Positions 51,276-60,138 of a DNA stretch of 64,000 bases are shown piece by piece. Below the pieces are notes generated by a model. It was not told where the DNA came from. It was given only the letters and a program-made list of their open reading frames with translations, and searched no databases. The position numbers were made by a program, and so were the translations under genes. The DNA is taken from NCBI RefSeq assembly GCF_020859565.1, contig NZ_JAJHUO010000024.1, positions 1-64,000 of the forward strand, given 5' to 3'. Numbering within the stretch: the stretch's first letter is position 1; each line of letters starts with the position of its first letter. The stretch is from Saccharothrix luteola (GTDB lineage Bacteria; Actinomycetota; Actinomycetes; Mycobacteriales; Pseudonocardiaceae).

Positions 51276-51803
51276 GTGAACGAGGAGCAGTTGGTGCGCG
51301 CGGTGGCCCGTGGCGACCGCGCGGCCTTCGAGGAGCTCTACCGCCGCACGTCGCCGTGGCTGGCCGTGCGCCTGCGCCGCCGGTGCGCCGACGAGCAGGT
51401 CGTGGCCGAGGTCATGCAGGAGACGTACCTGGCGGTGTGGCGGGCGGCAGGGTCGTTCGCGGGTGCGGCGGTCGACGGCACGGCGGTCGGCTGGCTGTGG
51501 ACGATCGCGGCACGGCGGCTGGTCGACGCGTTCCGCCGGCGTGCGCACCAGGCCCGGCCGCTGCCGGTGGCCGAGACCGCCGCCGCGCCCGCCGCCGAGG
51601 ACGAGGTGCTGGCGGGCGCGCTGGGCGACGACGTCGGCGGCGCGCTGCGCGACCTGGCGCCGGAGCTGCGGCAGGTGTTGCAGGCGATGGTGCTCGACGG
51701 GCTGACCGTGCGCGAGACCGCGGTGCTGCTCGGGGTGCCCGAGGGCACCGTGAAGACCCGCGCCCGGCGGGCCCGGATCGCGATGCGGGAGGCACTGTCA
51801 TGA
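51276..51803 (+). CDS. ECF-type sigma factor
   Basis: 175 residues. Region 2 is in AAFEELYRRTSPWLAVRLRRR...VVAEVMQETYLAVWRAAGSF and region 4 in LAPELRQVLQAMVLDGLTVRETAVLLGVPEGTVKTRARRARIAMREAL, with an intact helix-turn-helix. I prefer the GTG at 51276 (VNEEQLV); a TTG at 51267 is also in frame. It overlaps the anti-sigma gene by 4 nt. Confidence 0.9.
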   Translation: MNEEQLVRAVARGDRAAFEELYRRTSPWLAVRLRRRCADEQVVAEVMQETYLAVWRAAGSFAGAAVDGTAVGWLWTIAARRLVDAFRRRAHQARPLPVAETAAAPAAEDEVLAGALGDDVGGALRDLAPELRQVLQAMVLDGLTVRETAVLLGVPEGTVKTRARRARIAMREALS

Positions 51804-52567
51804 GCGAGCACCCGAGCGCCGACTCGATCGCCCGTTACGCGGGCGGCGACGAGCTGCCCGCCGACGTGCTGTGGGCGGTCGAGGCGCACCTGGAGACGTG
51901 CGAGACGTGCCGGCTGCGCCTGGCCGACGTGGCTCCGCCGCGGGTCACGGCGCTGACCGCGACCGTGTGGGCGGGGCTGGAGCCCGCCGGGACGCCCGCC
52001 CGCCGACGGCACCGGCTCGCCCGCTGGGCCACGCCGTCGTTGCTGCCGTGGCTGGCCATGACGGCGTTCGTGGTGCTGGCGGCGCTGTCGCTGGACGGGC
52101 TGCCCGGTCACACGGCGTCGTCCGGGGTCCTGCTGATCGCGCCGATCGTGCCCGTGCTCGGCGTGGCGGCGGCGTGGTCGCGGGGGATGGACCCGGCCTA
52201 CGAACTGGTCGTGTCCACGCCCCGGGCCGGGCTGCAACTGGTGTTGCGCCGCACGTTCGCGGTGCTCGTGGCCGTGCTGCCGGCGTTGCTCCTCGGCGGT
52301 TGGCTGGCCGGCGCGTCGCCCGCGTACTGGCTGCTGCCGTGCCTCGGCGTCACCGCGGTGACGCTCGCGCTCGGCGGCGTGATCGGGGTGCGCCGGGCCG
52401 CCGTCGCCGCCGCGTTCGCGTGGTCGGTGCTGGTGGTCGGTCCGGCGGCGGTCGTCGGCGGTGTGCCCGGCGTGCTCGCGCCGGGTGCGGCGCCGGTGTG
52501 GGCGGCGGTGCTCGTCGGGGGCGCCGCCGCCGTGTTCTTCAGGTCCGCGGCCTACGCGCGGCTGTGA
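51800..52567 (+). CDS. zinc-finger anti-sigma factor with membrane domain
   Basis: 255 residues. The N-terminus has H-x3-C-x2-C (HLETCETCRLRL), the anti-sigma zinc-binding core. About six membrane helices follow (~75-250). It should hold the preceding sigma factor at the membrane until a signal arrives. The polytopic membrane part, rather than a single helix, suggests it also senses or is linked to the exporter genes behind it. Confidence 0.85.
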   Translation: MSEHPSADSIARYAGGDELPADVLWAVEAHLETCETCRLRLADVAPPRVTALTATVWAGLEPAGTPARRRHRLARWATPSLLPWLAMTAFVVLAALSLDGLPGHTASSGVLLIAPIVPVLGVAAAWSRGMDPAYELVVSTPRAGLQLVLRRTFAVLVAVLPALLLGGWLAGASPAYWLLPCLGVTAVTLALGGVIGVRRAAVAAAFAWSVLVVGPAAVVGGVPGVLAPGAAPVWAAVLVGGAAAVFFRSAAYARL

Positions 52568-52581
52568 TGGAGGGAGGGCTG

Positions 52582-53370
52582 ATGGCACGTGTGGTGAGCG
52601 CGGCGGAAGTCGCGCCGACGGGGTACGCCTGGCAGGTCGAGGCGAGGGGGCTGCGCGTGCGCGCGGGCCGGACGATGGCGGTGGACGGGCTGGACCTGCG
52701 GCTCGGCCGCGGCGTGCACGGGCTGCTCGGGCCGAACGGCGCGGGCAAGACCACGCTGATCCGGTCGCTGGCGACCGTGCTGCGGCCCGTGTCGGGGACG
52801 TTGGAGGTGCTGGGCACGCCGGTGTCCGGGCGGCTGGACCTGCGCCGGGTGCGCCGCGCGCTCGGCTACCTGCCGCAGGACTTCGGCTACTACAAGCGGT
52901 TCACGGTGCGCGAGTTCGTCGAGTACATGGCGTGGCTCAAGGAGATGCCGAAGCGGGACGTGCCCGGCGCGGTGCAGCGGGCCGTCGAACGGGTCGGGCT
53001 GGCCGACCGCGCGGACGACCGGCTGAAGACGCTGTCCGGCGGCATGGTGCGGCGGGCGGGCATCGCGCAGGCGATCGTGAACGACCCCGAGGTGCTGCTG
53101 CTCGACGAGCCGACCGCCGGGCTGGACCCCGGCCAACGGGTCCGGTTCCGGGAGCTGTTGCAGGAGTTGGGTTCCGACTCGTGCGTGGTCGTGTCGACGC
53201 ACCTGGTCGAGGACGTCGCGGCGGCGTGCACGGACGTGGTGCTGGTCGCCGCGGGCAAGCTCGTCTTCCAGGGCACGCCCGCCGAACTGGCGGCGGCCGG
53301 CGGGCCGGACGACGTCGGTGACAGCCCGATCGAGCGCGGCTACTCGGCGCTGCTGGGCGGTGCGTGGTGA
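52582..53370 (+). CDS. ABC transporter ATP-binding protein
   Basis: 262 residues. Walker A GPNGAGKTT (50-58), signature LSGGM (from ~151), Walker B VLLLDEPTAGLD and switch His in VVSTHL are all intact. The start is the ATG at 52582: AGGGAGG lies just upstream, inside a nominal 5-codon extension from an ATG at 52567. It overlaps the permease gene by 4 nt. Confidence 0.92.
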   Translation: MARVVSAAEVAPTGYAWQVEARGLRVRAGRTMAVDGLDLRLGRGVHGLLGPNGAGKTTLIRSLATVLRPVSGTLEVLGTPVSGRLDLRRVRRALGYLPQDFGYYKRFTVREFVEYMAWLKEMPKRDVPGAVQRAVERVGLADRADDRLKTLSGGMVRRAGIAQAIVNDPEVLLLDEPTAGLDPGQRVRFRELLQELGSDSCVVVSTHLVEDVAAACTDVVLVAAGKLVFQGTPAELAAAGGPDDVGDSPIERGYSALLGGAW

Positions 53371-54710
53371 GGATCCTCGGGATCGAGGTGAAGCGCACCA
53401 CGGCGCTGGTGCTCGGCGTGCTGGTCGCGGTGGTCATGGTCGGCATGCTGTCCTGGTCGCCGTCGACCAAGAACAGCACGGCGTGGAGCCGGCAGTGGAC
53501 GACGTTGGCCGAGTGGGTCCGGTTCATCATGGCGTTCTCCTGGCCGTTGGCGCTCGGCGCGGGCGCGTTGCAGGGCTTGCGCGACCGGCGGTCGGGGGTG
53601 GAGGAGCTGTTCGGCTCCACGCCGAGGCCGCGTGCCCAACGGGTCGGGTGGACGCTCGGCGCGTTGGCGGTCGGGCTCGTGGCGGGGTACGCGCTGGTGT
53701 TCGCGGTCGGCGCGGTGCAAGTGGTGTCGGCGACGGACTACTTCCACTGGGGCTGGCTGCCGGCCGCCCTGGTCGGCGCGTTGGCGCTGGTCGGCGTGGC
53801 GTGGCTGGGCATGGGGCTCGGCCGGCTCGTGCCTTCGCCGTTGACGCCGCCGGTGCTGGCGGTCGCCGGGTTGGCGGTGACGTCGCTGGGGGTCGGTCGG
53901 CCGGGGGACGGCCTGCCGTGGACCGCGTTGCTGCCGACGCTGCCGTTCCCGAGGTCGGTGTTCACGGCGGTGGGCGGTTCGGTGAGCGCGGTGCAGGCGG
54001 TGTGGTTCGCGGGGATCGCGGCGACCGGGTTCCTGCTGGTGGCGCTGCGCCGGCGGTGGTTGGGAGTGCTGCCGGTGCTGGTCGCGGCGGCCGTCGCGGT
54101 GCCGTTGCTGCCCGCGACGGCGGAGGAGGCCGTGACGGCCGATCCGGTGGCCGCGGAGCTGGTGTGCGCGGATCAGCTGTGCCTGACGCGGGCGCACGAG
54201 CACGAGCGGGCCGCGCTGACGGGGCCAGCGCGGGAGGTGCTGCGGTTGATGGCGAAGCTGCCGTCACCGCCCACGTCGGTGCGGGAGGTCGCGCTGGTGG
54301 AGCGCGGGGAGCAGGACATGCGCCTGCCGGAGACGATCGACGCCGTGTGGGTCGACCTGGACGAGTTCACCTACTTCCGCCGCACACCGCTCACGCCGGA
54401 CCAGGTGGCGACGTACTGGTTGGCGGGGGCCGGTACGCGCACCTGCTACGGCGATCACATCCCGAGGACGGTGACGCGCGAGGTCGCGGCCCGCACGGTG
54501 ATGACGGCGTGGCTGACCGGCCGCCTGGAACCGCTGCCCGTGTACCGGCTCTGGCTGGGCGAGGAGACCGACGGGCTGGTCGCCGACGCCTGGGAGCAGC
54601 TGCGCACCCTGCCCGAGCCCGAGCAGGCAGCCCGGGTCCAGGCGGCGCGCGAGGTGCAGGCGGCCTGCTCCGGCGACCCGCTGACCACCCTCACGGGCGG
54701 TGCCCTGTGA
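53367..54710 (+). CDS. ABC-type membrane protein with extracytoplasmic C-terminal domain
   Basis: 447 residues. The first ~245 residues hold about six membrane helices, with a DRRSGVEELFGSTPRPRAQR cytoplasmic loop typical of ABC-2-like permeases. From ~255 the protein is soluble and contains Cys residues (VCADQLCLTRAH, TRTCYGD), so it probably faces outside. The GTG at 53367 overlaps the ATPase stop by 4 nt (GTGA). It is probably an exporter component; substrate unknown. Confidence 0.75.
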   Translation: MRILGIEVKRTTALVLGVLVAVVMVGMLSWSPSTKNSTAWSRQWTTLAEWVRFIMAFSWPLALGAGALQGLRDRRSGVEELFGSTPRPRAQRVGWTLGALAVGLVAGYALVFAVGAVQVVSATDYFHWGWLPAALVGALALVGVAWLGMGLGRLVPSPLTPPVLAVAGLAVTSLGVGRPGDGLPWTALLPTLPFPRSVFTAVGGSVSAVQAVWFAGIAATGFLLVALRRRWLGVLPVLVAAAVAVPLLPATAEEAVTADPVAAELVCADQLCLTRAHEHERAALTGPAREVLRLMAKLPSPPTSVREVALVERGEQDMRLPETIDAVWVDLDEFTYFRRTPLTPDQVATYWLAGAGTRTCYGDHIPRTVTREVAARTVMTAWLTGRLEPLPVYRLWLGEETDGLVADAWEQLRTLPEPEQAARVQAAREVQAACSGDPLTTLTGGAL

Positions 54711-55276
54711 CGCGGTGGCTCGTCCTGCACGCCAAGTCCCGGCTGGTGCCGGCGTCGGCGGCGGCCGTGGTGGTCGGGGTGGCCGGGCTCGCCGCGCTCG
54801 CCCCGCCGCACGGCAGCCCGCAGCTGGCCGCGTTCGGCGCGGCCATCGGGGTCGCCGCCGTCGCGACCGGCCTCGGGGCGCACGACCCGGCGCTCGACCG
54901 CACGGCCGCGTTCGGCTGGCCGCCCCGCCGGGCCGCGCACCTCCTGCTCGGCGGCACGTTCGTCGCCGCGCTGCTGCTAGCGGCCGGCCGCGTCGCCGAC
55001 CCGATCGCCACCGACGCGTTCCTGCTCCGCGACGTGGTCGGCCTCGGCGGCCTGGTGGCACTGGGCGCGCTGCTGTTCGGCCCACGTGCCGCCTGGGCGC
55101 TGCCGGTCGGCTGGACCGGCGCCACGCTCGTCGTCCCGCCCGGCGACGAGCACTGGCTCAGCCGCCTGCTGACGTGGCCGGTGCAACCGACCGGCACCAC
55201 CTCGGCCACCGTCACCGCGGTCGTGCTCGGCTGCACCGGCCTGCTCGCCTACAGCTGGTTCGGCTGCCGCCGCTAG
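54707..55276 (+). CDS. small ABC-associated membrane protein
   Basis: 189 residues, about five or six hydrophobic helices, GTG start overlapping the previous stop by 4 nt. It has no clear family motif; position and topology suggest a second membrane subunit of the exporter. Its TAG stop shares CTAG with the stop of the converging aldehyde dehydrogenase gene. Confidence 0.7.
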   Translation: MTRWLVLHAKSRLVPASAAAVVVGVAGLAALAPPHGSPQLAAFGAAIGVAAVATGLGAHDPALDRTAAFGWPPRRAAHLLLGGTFVAALLLAAGRVADPIATDAFLLRDVVGLGGLVALGALLFGPRAAWALPVGWTGATLVVPPGDEHWLSRLLTWPVQPTGTTSATVTAVVLGCTGLLAYSWFGCRR

Positions 55277-56166
55277 ACGCCCACCGGGTGCCAGACCGTC
55301 TTCATCTCCAGGAACGCCCGCAGCCGGGCCAGGTCCGGCTCGCGGGTGAAGTCCTCCGACGGACGCGCCCGCAGCACGCGCTTCACCGTCCCCGCCGCCG
55401 CGCGCTCCAGGTCCGCCCGCGTCGACTCCGGCGCACCGGTCAGGTCCAGGGCGTTCACGTCCGCGTGCGACGCCAGCCAGGGCGCGATCTCCGCCGTGCG
55501 CCCGGTCAGCACGTTCACCACACCGCCGGGCAGGTCGGACGTCGCCAGCACCTCCGCCAACGTCACCGCGGGCAACGGCCGGTCCTGCGACGTCACGACC
55601 ACCGCCGCGTTGCCGGTCGCGATCACCGGCGCCACCACGCTGATCAACCCCAGCAGCGACGACTGCTGCGGCGCGAGCACCGCCACCACACCCGTCGGCT
55701 CCGGCACCGAGAACGAGAAGTACGGCCCGGCCACCGGGTTCGACGCGCCCAGCACCGTGGCGACCTTGTCGGTCCACCCCGCGTACCAGACCCACCGGTC
55801 GATGGCCGCGTCCACCAGCGACTGCGCCTTCTTCACCGCGACGCCCTCGCACGCGGCGACCTCGGCGGCGAACTGCTCCCGCCTGCCCTCCAGCACCTCG
55901 GCCACCCGGAACAGCACCTGCCCGCGGTTGTACGCCGTCGCGCCCGACCAGCCGGGGAACGCCTTGCGCGCCGCCGCGACCGCGTCCCGGGCGTCCTTGC
56001 GCGAACCCTGCGCCGCGTTGGCCAGGAACGCGCCCTTGGCGTCGACCACGGGGTAGGACCGGCCGGACTCCGACCGGGGGAACGCGCCGCCGATGTAGAG
56101 CTTGTAGGTCTTCGCGACGGCGATCCGGTTCTCGGCCTTGCCGAGGGAAATCCGGTTCTCAGACAT
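55273..56166 (-). CDS. truncated aldehyde dehydrogenase-like protein
   Basis: 297 residues, about 60% of a normal aldehyde dehydrogenase. The NAD-binding part is present (GVVAVLAPQQSSLLGLISVVAPVIATGNAAVV; LPGGVVNVLTGR), but the catalytic-Cys domain (GQxCxAGSR) is absent. Instead the sequence ends in KVRA-like basic and FLEMKTVWHPVGV segments. It starts 8 nt inside the full-length aldehyde dehydrogenase gene, so the two are coupled. I infer a partner or regulatory subunit rather than decay, since the frame is clean and the codon use normal. Confidence 0.85.
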   Translation of the reverse strand: MSENRISLGKAENRIAVAKTYKLYIGGAFPRSESGRSYPVVDAKGAFLANAAQGSRKDARDAVAAARKAFPGWSGATAYNRGQVLFRVAEVLEGRREQFAAEVAACEGVAVKKAQSLVDAAIDRWVWYAGWTDKVATVLGASNPVAGPYFSFSVPEPTGVVAVLAPQQSSLLGLISVVAPVIATGNAAVVVTSQDRPLPAVTLAEVLATSDLPGGVVNVLTGRTAEIAPWLASHADVNALDLTGAPESTRADLERAAAGTVKRVLRARPSEDFTREPDLARLRAFLEMKTVWHPVGV

Positions 56167-57586
56167 CGAGGTACGCCTCCAGCCCGGTGCGACCGCCCTC
56201 GCGGCCGAAGCCCGACTCCTGGTAGCCGCCGAACGGGGCGGTGGGGTCGAAGCGGTTGAACGTGTTGGCCCACACCACGCCGGCGCGCATCTTCTGCGCC
56301 GCCCACAGGATGCGCGACCCCTTCTCGGTCCAGATGCCGGCCGACAGCCCGTACGGCGTGTTGTTCGCCTTGGCCACGGCCTCGTCCGGCGTGCGGAACG
56401 TCAGCACCGACAGCACCGGGCCGAAGATCTCCTCGCGCGCGATCCGCATTGCCTGCGACACGTTCGAGAACACCGTCGGCGCGAAGTAGAAACCCTTGTC
56501 CGGCAACGGGCACGCGGACGTCCACCGCTGCGCGCCCTCGGCGTCACCCGTCTCGACCAGCTCCTGGATCTTCGTCAGCTGCTCGCGCGAGTTGATCGCG
56601 CCGACGTCCGTGTTCTTGTCCAACGGGTCGCCGACGCGCAGCGTGGACACGCGGGCGTGCAGCTTCTCCAGCAGCTCGTCGGCCACGGACTCCTGCACCA
56701 GCAGCCGCGAACCCGCGCAGCACACGTGACCCTGGTTGAAGAAGATGCCGTTGACGATGCCCTCGACGGCCTGGTCCAGCGGCGCGTCGTCGAACACGAT
56801 GTTCGCCGCCTTGCCGCCCAGCTCCAGGCTGAGCCTGCGGCCGGTGCCGGCCAGCTGCCGCTGGATGATCTTGCCGACCTCGGTCGACCCGGTGAACGCG
56901 ACCTTGTCCACGTCCGGGTGCGACACGAGCGCCGCGCCGACGTCACCGGCGCCGGCGAGGATGTTCACCACACCGGGCGGCAGGTCGGCCTGCTGGATGA
57001 TCTCCGCCAGCACGAGCGCGCTCAGCGGCGTCGTCTCGGCGGGCTTGATCACCACCGTGTTGCCGGTCGCCAGCGCGGGCGCGATCTTCCACGCCGCCAT
57101 CAGCAACGGGAAGTTCCACGGGATGACCTGGCCGGCCACGCCGAGCGGACGCGGGTCGGGGCCGAGGCCCGCGTAGCCGAGCTTGTCCGCCCAGCCCGCG
57201 TGGTAGAAGAAGTGCGCGGCGGCCGTCGGCACGTCCACGTCACGCGATTCCTTGATGGGCTTGCCGTTGTCCAACGACTCCAGCACCGCCAGCTCCCGCG
57301 ACCGCTCCTGGATCAGGCGGGCGATGCGGAAGATGTACTTGGCGCGCTCGGAGCCGGGCATCTTGCCCCAGACCCGGTCGTAGGCGCGGCGCGCGGCCTT
57401 CACGGCCTTGTCGACGTCGGCGGGCGCGGCCGTGGAGACCTCGGCCAGCACCTCCTCCGTGCCGGGGTTGACGGTCTTCAGCGGCTCACCGGAGCCCTCG
57501 ACGAACTGGCCGTCGACGAACATCCGGTAGGTCGGCTTGAGGTTCGCGATGTCCCGTGATTCGGGCGCGGGCGCGTATTCCCACAT
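56159..57586 (-). CDS. aldehyde dehydrogenase
   Basis: 475 residues, full length. It has PWNFPLLMAAWKIAPALATGNTVV, FTGSTEVGK, LELGGKA with the general-base Glu, and the catalytic Cys289 in GHVCCAGSRL. In the deoC operon it may oxidise acetaldehyde released by deoxyribose-phosphate aldolase. The ATG ends at 57586, 1 nt after the deoC stop. Confidence 0.93.
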   Translation of the reverse strand: MWEYAPAPESRDIANLKPTYRMFVDGQFVEGSGEPLKTVNPGTEEVLAEVSTAAPADVDKAVKAARRAYDRVWGKMPGSERAKYIFRIARLIQERSRELAVLESLDNGKPIKESRDVDVPTAAAHFFYHAGWADKLGYAGLGPDPRPLGVAGQVIPWNFPLLMAAWKIAPALATGNTVVIKPAETTPLSALVLAEIIQQADLPPGVVNILAGAGDVGAALVSHPDVDKVAFTGSTEVGKIIQRQLAGTGRRLSLELGGKAANIVFDDAPLDQAVEGIVNGIFFNQGHVCCAGSRLLVQESVADELLEKLHARVSTLRVGDPLDKNTDVGAINSREQLTKIQELVETGDAEGAQRWTSACPLPDKGFYFAPTVFSNVSQAMRIAREEIFGPVLSVLTFRTPDEAVAKANNTPYGLSAGIWTEKGSRILWAAQKMRAGVVWANTFNRFDPTAPFGGYQESGFGREGGRTGLEAYLDV

Positions 57587-57587
57587 G

Positions 57588-58553
57588 TCAGTCCACCGTC
57601 ACGTAATCGGGGCCGCTGTAGTGGCCGGCCAACTGGGTGCGCCGCTGCATCAGCAGGTCGTTGAGCAGCGTGGAGGCACCGAAGCGGAACAGGGTCGGGG
57701 TCAGCCACTCCGGTCCCGCGACCTCGTGCACCGCGACCAGGTACTTGATCGCGTCCTTGGTCGTGCGGATGCCGCCGGCGGGCTTCACGCCCCTGAGCTC
57801 GCCCGTCCGGGCGTGCCAGTCGCGGACGGCCTGCAGCATCACGTGCGTGACCGGCAGCGTCGCGGCGGGGGACACCTTGCCGGTGGACGTCTTGATGAAG
57901 TCGCCGCCCGCGAGCAGGCCGAGCCACGACGCGCGGCGCACGTTGTCGTAGGTCCCGAGCTCGCCGGTCTCCAGGATCACCTTGAGGTGCGCGTCCCCGC
58001 AGGCGTGCTTGACCTGCACGATCTCGTCGAACACCTGCCCGTACCGGCCGGACAGGAACGCGCCCCGGTCGATCACCATGTCGATCTCGGTGGCGCCCGC
58101 GTCGACGGCGTAGGCGGTGTCCTCCAGCTTGACCTTCAGGCTCGACCGGCCGGACGGGAACGCGGTCGCGACGCTGGCGACGTCGATCCCCGTGCCCCGG
58201 AGCTCCTCGACGGCCGTCCCCACCATGTCCGGGTACACGCAGACGGCGGCGACCTTCGGCACGTCCGGGCTGTCCGGGTCGGGCCGCCGGGCCTTCGCCG
58301 CGAGCGACCGGACCTTGCCGTGGGTGTCCGCGCCTTCCAGCGTGGTCAGGTCGACCATGCTGATGGCGGTGTCGATGGCCCACATCTTGGCGGCCTTCTT
58401 GATGCTGCGGGTGCCCAGACCGGCCGCGCGCTGTTCGACGCCGACCTGGTCCACACCGGGCAGTCCGTGCAGGAACCGGCGCAGCGACGCGTCGTCGCGG
58501 ACGGCGTCCGCGAGCGCCGGGGGCAGCGACGGCGATGTCGATGGAGCAGCCAT
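57588..58553 (-). CDS. deoC: deoxyribose-phosphate aldolase
   Basis: 321 residues; splits deoxyribose-5-phosphate into glyceraldehyde-3-phosphate and acetaldehyde. The Schiff-base Lys226 lies in KTSTGKVSPAA; a VAAVCVYPD block and GATEIDMVIDRGAF are family blocks. It completes the deoxynucleoside route begun by cdd/deoA upstream. The N-terminal ~35 residues exceed the bacterial norm but are common in actinobacterial DeoC. Confidence 0.95.
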   Translation of the reverse strand: MAAPSTSPSLPPALADAVRDDASLRRFLHGLPGVDQVGVEQRAAGLGTRSIKKAAKMWAIDTAISMVDLTTLEGADTHGKVRSLAAKARRPDPDSPDVPKVAAVCVYPDMVGTAVEELRGTGIDVASVATAFPSGRSSLKVKLEDTAYAVDAGATEIDMVIDRGAFLSGRYGQVFDEIVQVKHACGDAHLKVILETGELGTYDNVRRASWLGLLAGGDFIKTSTGKVSPAATLPVTHVMLQAVRDWHARTGELRGVKPAGGIRTTKDAIKYLVAVHEVAGPEWLTPTLFRFGASTLLNDLLMQRRTQLAGHYSGPDYVTVD

Positions 58554-58819
58554 GTCCCCGAGTCTAGGCGGACTGGGACGGCCGTCCTAAACGAGCGACT
58601 CGGCGTCGATTCGGGAGGCGCGGACCGACTCGTCCGGTGGGTGGTGGAGTCGAATACCTCGAATGGATCGGAATGCCCATTCCATCGGGCGGGTAATTCC
58701 GCCGGGTCGATGCGACGGAGGGGAGTGAGAATGGCCGGGGTGAATCGTCGGCAGTGAGGTTCCGCGGTGAAGGGCTCGGCTCACGAGCGCGTTCCTCCGG
58801 TGGGCCCCGGTGCCCGCGA
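58554..58819. promoter_or_regulatory. deoC upstream region with palindromes
   Basis: 266 bp without a gene. It includes two TCGAAT repeats (~58650-58664) and a perfect inverted repeat GGAATG-CC-CATTCC (58670-58683) in a locally AT-richer patch, plausible operator sequence for the deoC operon. I cannot assign a regulator. Confidence 0.4.
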
Positions 58820-59476
58820 CTAGCCCTCCAGTTCGCCGTGGTTGCGACCCTTGAGTTTCTTCTTCTTCGGGTTCTTCGGGCGTCGCACCTCGACCGCGCC
58901 CATCATCGCGAACCCGGTGATCTTCACGACCGGTCCGCCGGGGATCGTCGGCGCGCCCTTGTGCGTGGAGTCCTCGAACGCGCCCATGAAGCCGATGCCG
59001 GTCACGTGGACGGTGACGTCCTCCGGCACGATGATCTCCACCGCGCCCATGAGCGCGTAGGCGTTGATCGTCGTCTCGCCCTGCGCGAAGCGGGCCCGGG
59101 TCAGGTCCAGCTCGACACCGCCCATGACCGCCACCGCGGTGTGCGTCGGCGGCACGACCCACTCGCCGCGACGTTCCACGCCGGACCAGAAGGCGACCGA
59201 GACCGCGGTGCCGGGCGTGCCGCCGATTCGGGACGCCGGGGCGTTGTGCTGCACCGGCACGGGCATCACGGACGGCGCGGGCACGCCGAGGTCGGCGGTC
59301 AGCGGCACCAGGTCGCCGTAGGTCTTGGCCGAGTACACGGCCGCCAGGCGTTCGTCCAGCTCGTGCAGGTCCAGCCGACCCTCGCCGTGCGCCTGCTGGA
59401 GCACTCGGGCGACCGTCTCGCGGTCGGCGTCCGAGGCACGCATCTGACGGGGATCCGGCACCAACTCGTCGCTCAC
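58820..59476 (-). CDS. DUF1707 and LiaF-like domain protein
   Basis: 218 residues. The N-terminal MRASDADRETVARVLQQAHGEGRLDLHELDERLAAVYSAKTYGDL is a DUF1707 domain; the C-terminal part (AVAVMGGVELDLTRARF, INAYALMGAVEIIVPEDVTVHVTG, GFAMMGAVEVRR) is the LiaF/VraT-type beta-helix-like domain. No membrane helices. It may sense or tune envelope stress. The start is a GTG. Confidence 0.85.
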   Translation of the reverse strand: MSDELVPDPRQMRASDADRETVARVLQQAHGEGRLDLHELDERLAAVYSAKTYGDLVPLTADLGVPAPSVMPVPVQHNAPASRIGGTPGTAVSVAFWSGVERRGEWVVPPTHTAVAVMGGVELDLTRARFAQGETTINAYALMGAVEIIVPEDVTVHVTGIGFMGAFEDSTHKGAPTIPGGPVVKITGFAMMGAVEVRRPKNPKKKKLKGRNHGELEG

Positions 59477-59510
59477 ACGGGTGAGTCTAGGAGGGCGGTC
59501 GTCGGTTTGG

Positions 59511-59957
59511 TCAGTTTCCCGTCGCGACGAGGACCAGCTCGCCGGAATCCGCGTCCAGGTAGGCCGACACGTGCCACCGCTCGTGGTCGAACGCCGCGTC
59601 CAGCGCGTCCCCGGTCAGGAACGGCCCGTCCGGCAACTCCGCGCGCATGCCCTCGACCACGTCGGGCGTCCCGCCCTCGGCCGTCGGCGCGTGGGCGGTC
59701 ATCAGCTGCTCCGCCGCGGCCGGGTCGAGCGCGACCACCGCGTCGATCCAGTAGGTGGACGGCCCGGGCACGTCGGCGCGCCCGAACGTGCCGGACATCC
59801 ACCGCGCCCCGGTCGGCGCGCCCAGCACGGGGAAGCGGGAGAGCAGCGGGTCGAGGTCGGTCCGCAACTGGCCGGTCCCGGCCTTCACCGCGGGCTCGGC
59901 CCGCGCCTGGCACCCGACCAGCGCCACCGCCGCGACGAGCGCCACGAGCCACTTCAC
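59511..59957 (-). CDS. lipoprotein, unknown function
   Basis: 148 residues. MKWLVALVAAVALVGC is a signal peptide with lipobox LVGC. The mature part (YWIDAVVALDPAAAEQLM; FDHERWHVSAYLDADSGELVLVATGN) has no recognised family but a clear secreted, folded look. It overlaps the upstream DUF397 gene by 4 nt, so it is likely translated from the same mRNA. Confidence 0.7.
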   Translation of the reverse strand: MKWLVALVAAVALVGCQARAEPAVKAGTGQLRTDLDPLLSRFPVLGAPTGARWMSGTFGRADVPGPSTYWIDAVVALDPAAAEQLMTAHAPTAEGGTPDVVEGMRAELPDGPFLTGDALDAAFDHERWHVSAYLDADSGELVLVATGN

Positions 59958-60121
59958 CTCGCGAACGCCGACCAGTCGACCTTGCCGAAGAACAGGACCG
60001 GGCCGTCGGGGTTCTTGGAGTCGCGGACGGCGGTGCGGTCGGCGACGCGGGCGACCTCGACGCAGTTGGCCTGGCCACTGCTGCGGTTGCTCTTGCGCCA
60101 GTGCGCGTTGGTGAGGTCCAT
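59954..60121 (-). CDS. DUF397 protein
   Basis: 55 residues. HWRKSNRSSGQANCVEVARV...VRDSKNPDGPVLFF is the full DUF397 pattern. The ATG ending at 60121 has GAGGAG 8 nt upstream; an upstream in-frame ATG lacks this. It pairs with the XRE regulator upstream, as usual for this family, and may modulate it. Confidence 0.88.
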   Translation of the reverse strand: MDLTNAHWRKSNRSSGQANCVEVARVADRTAVRDSKNPDGPVLFFGKVDWSAFAR

Positions 60122-60138
60122 CGGGTGCGCTCCTCGCA

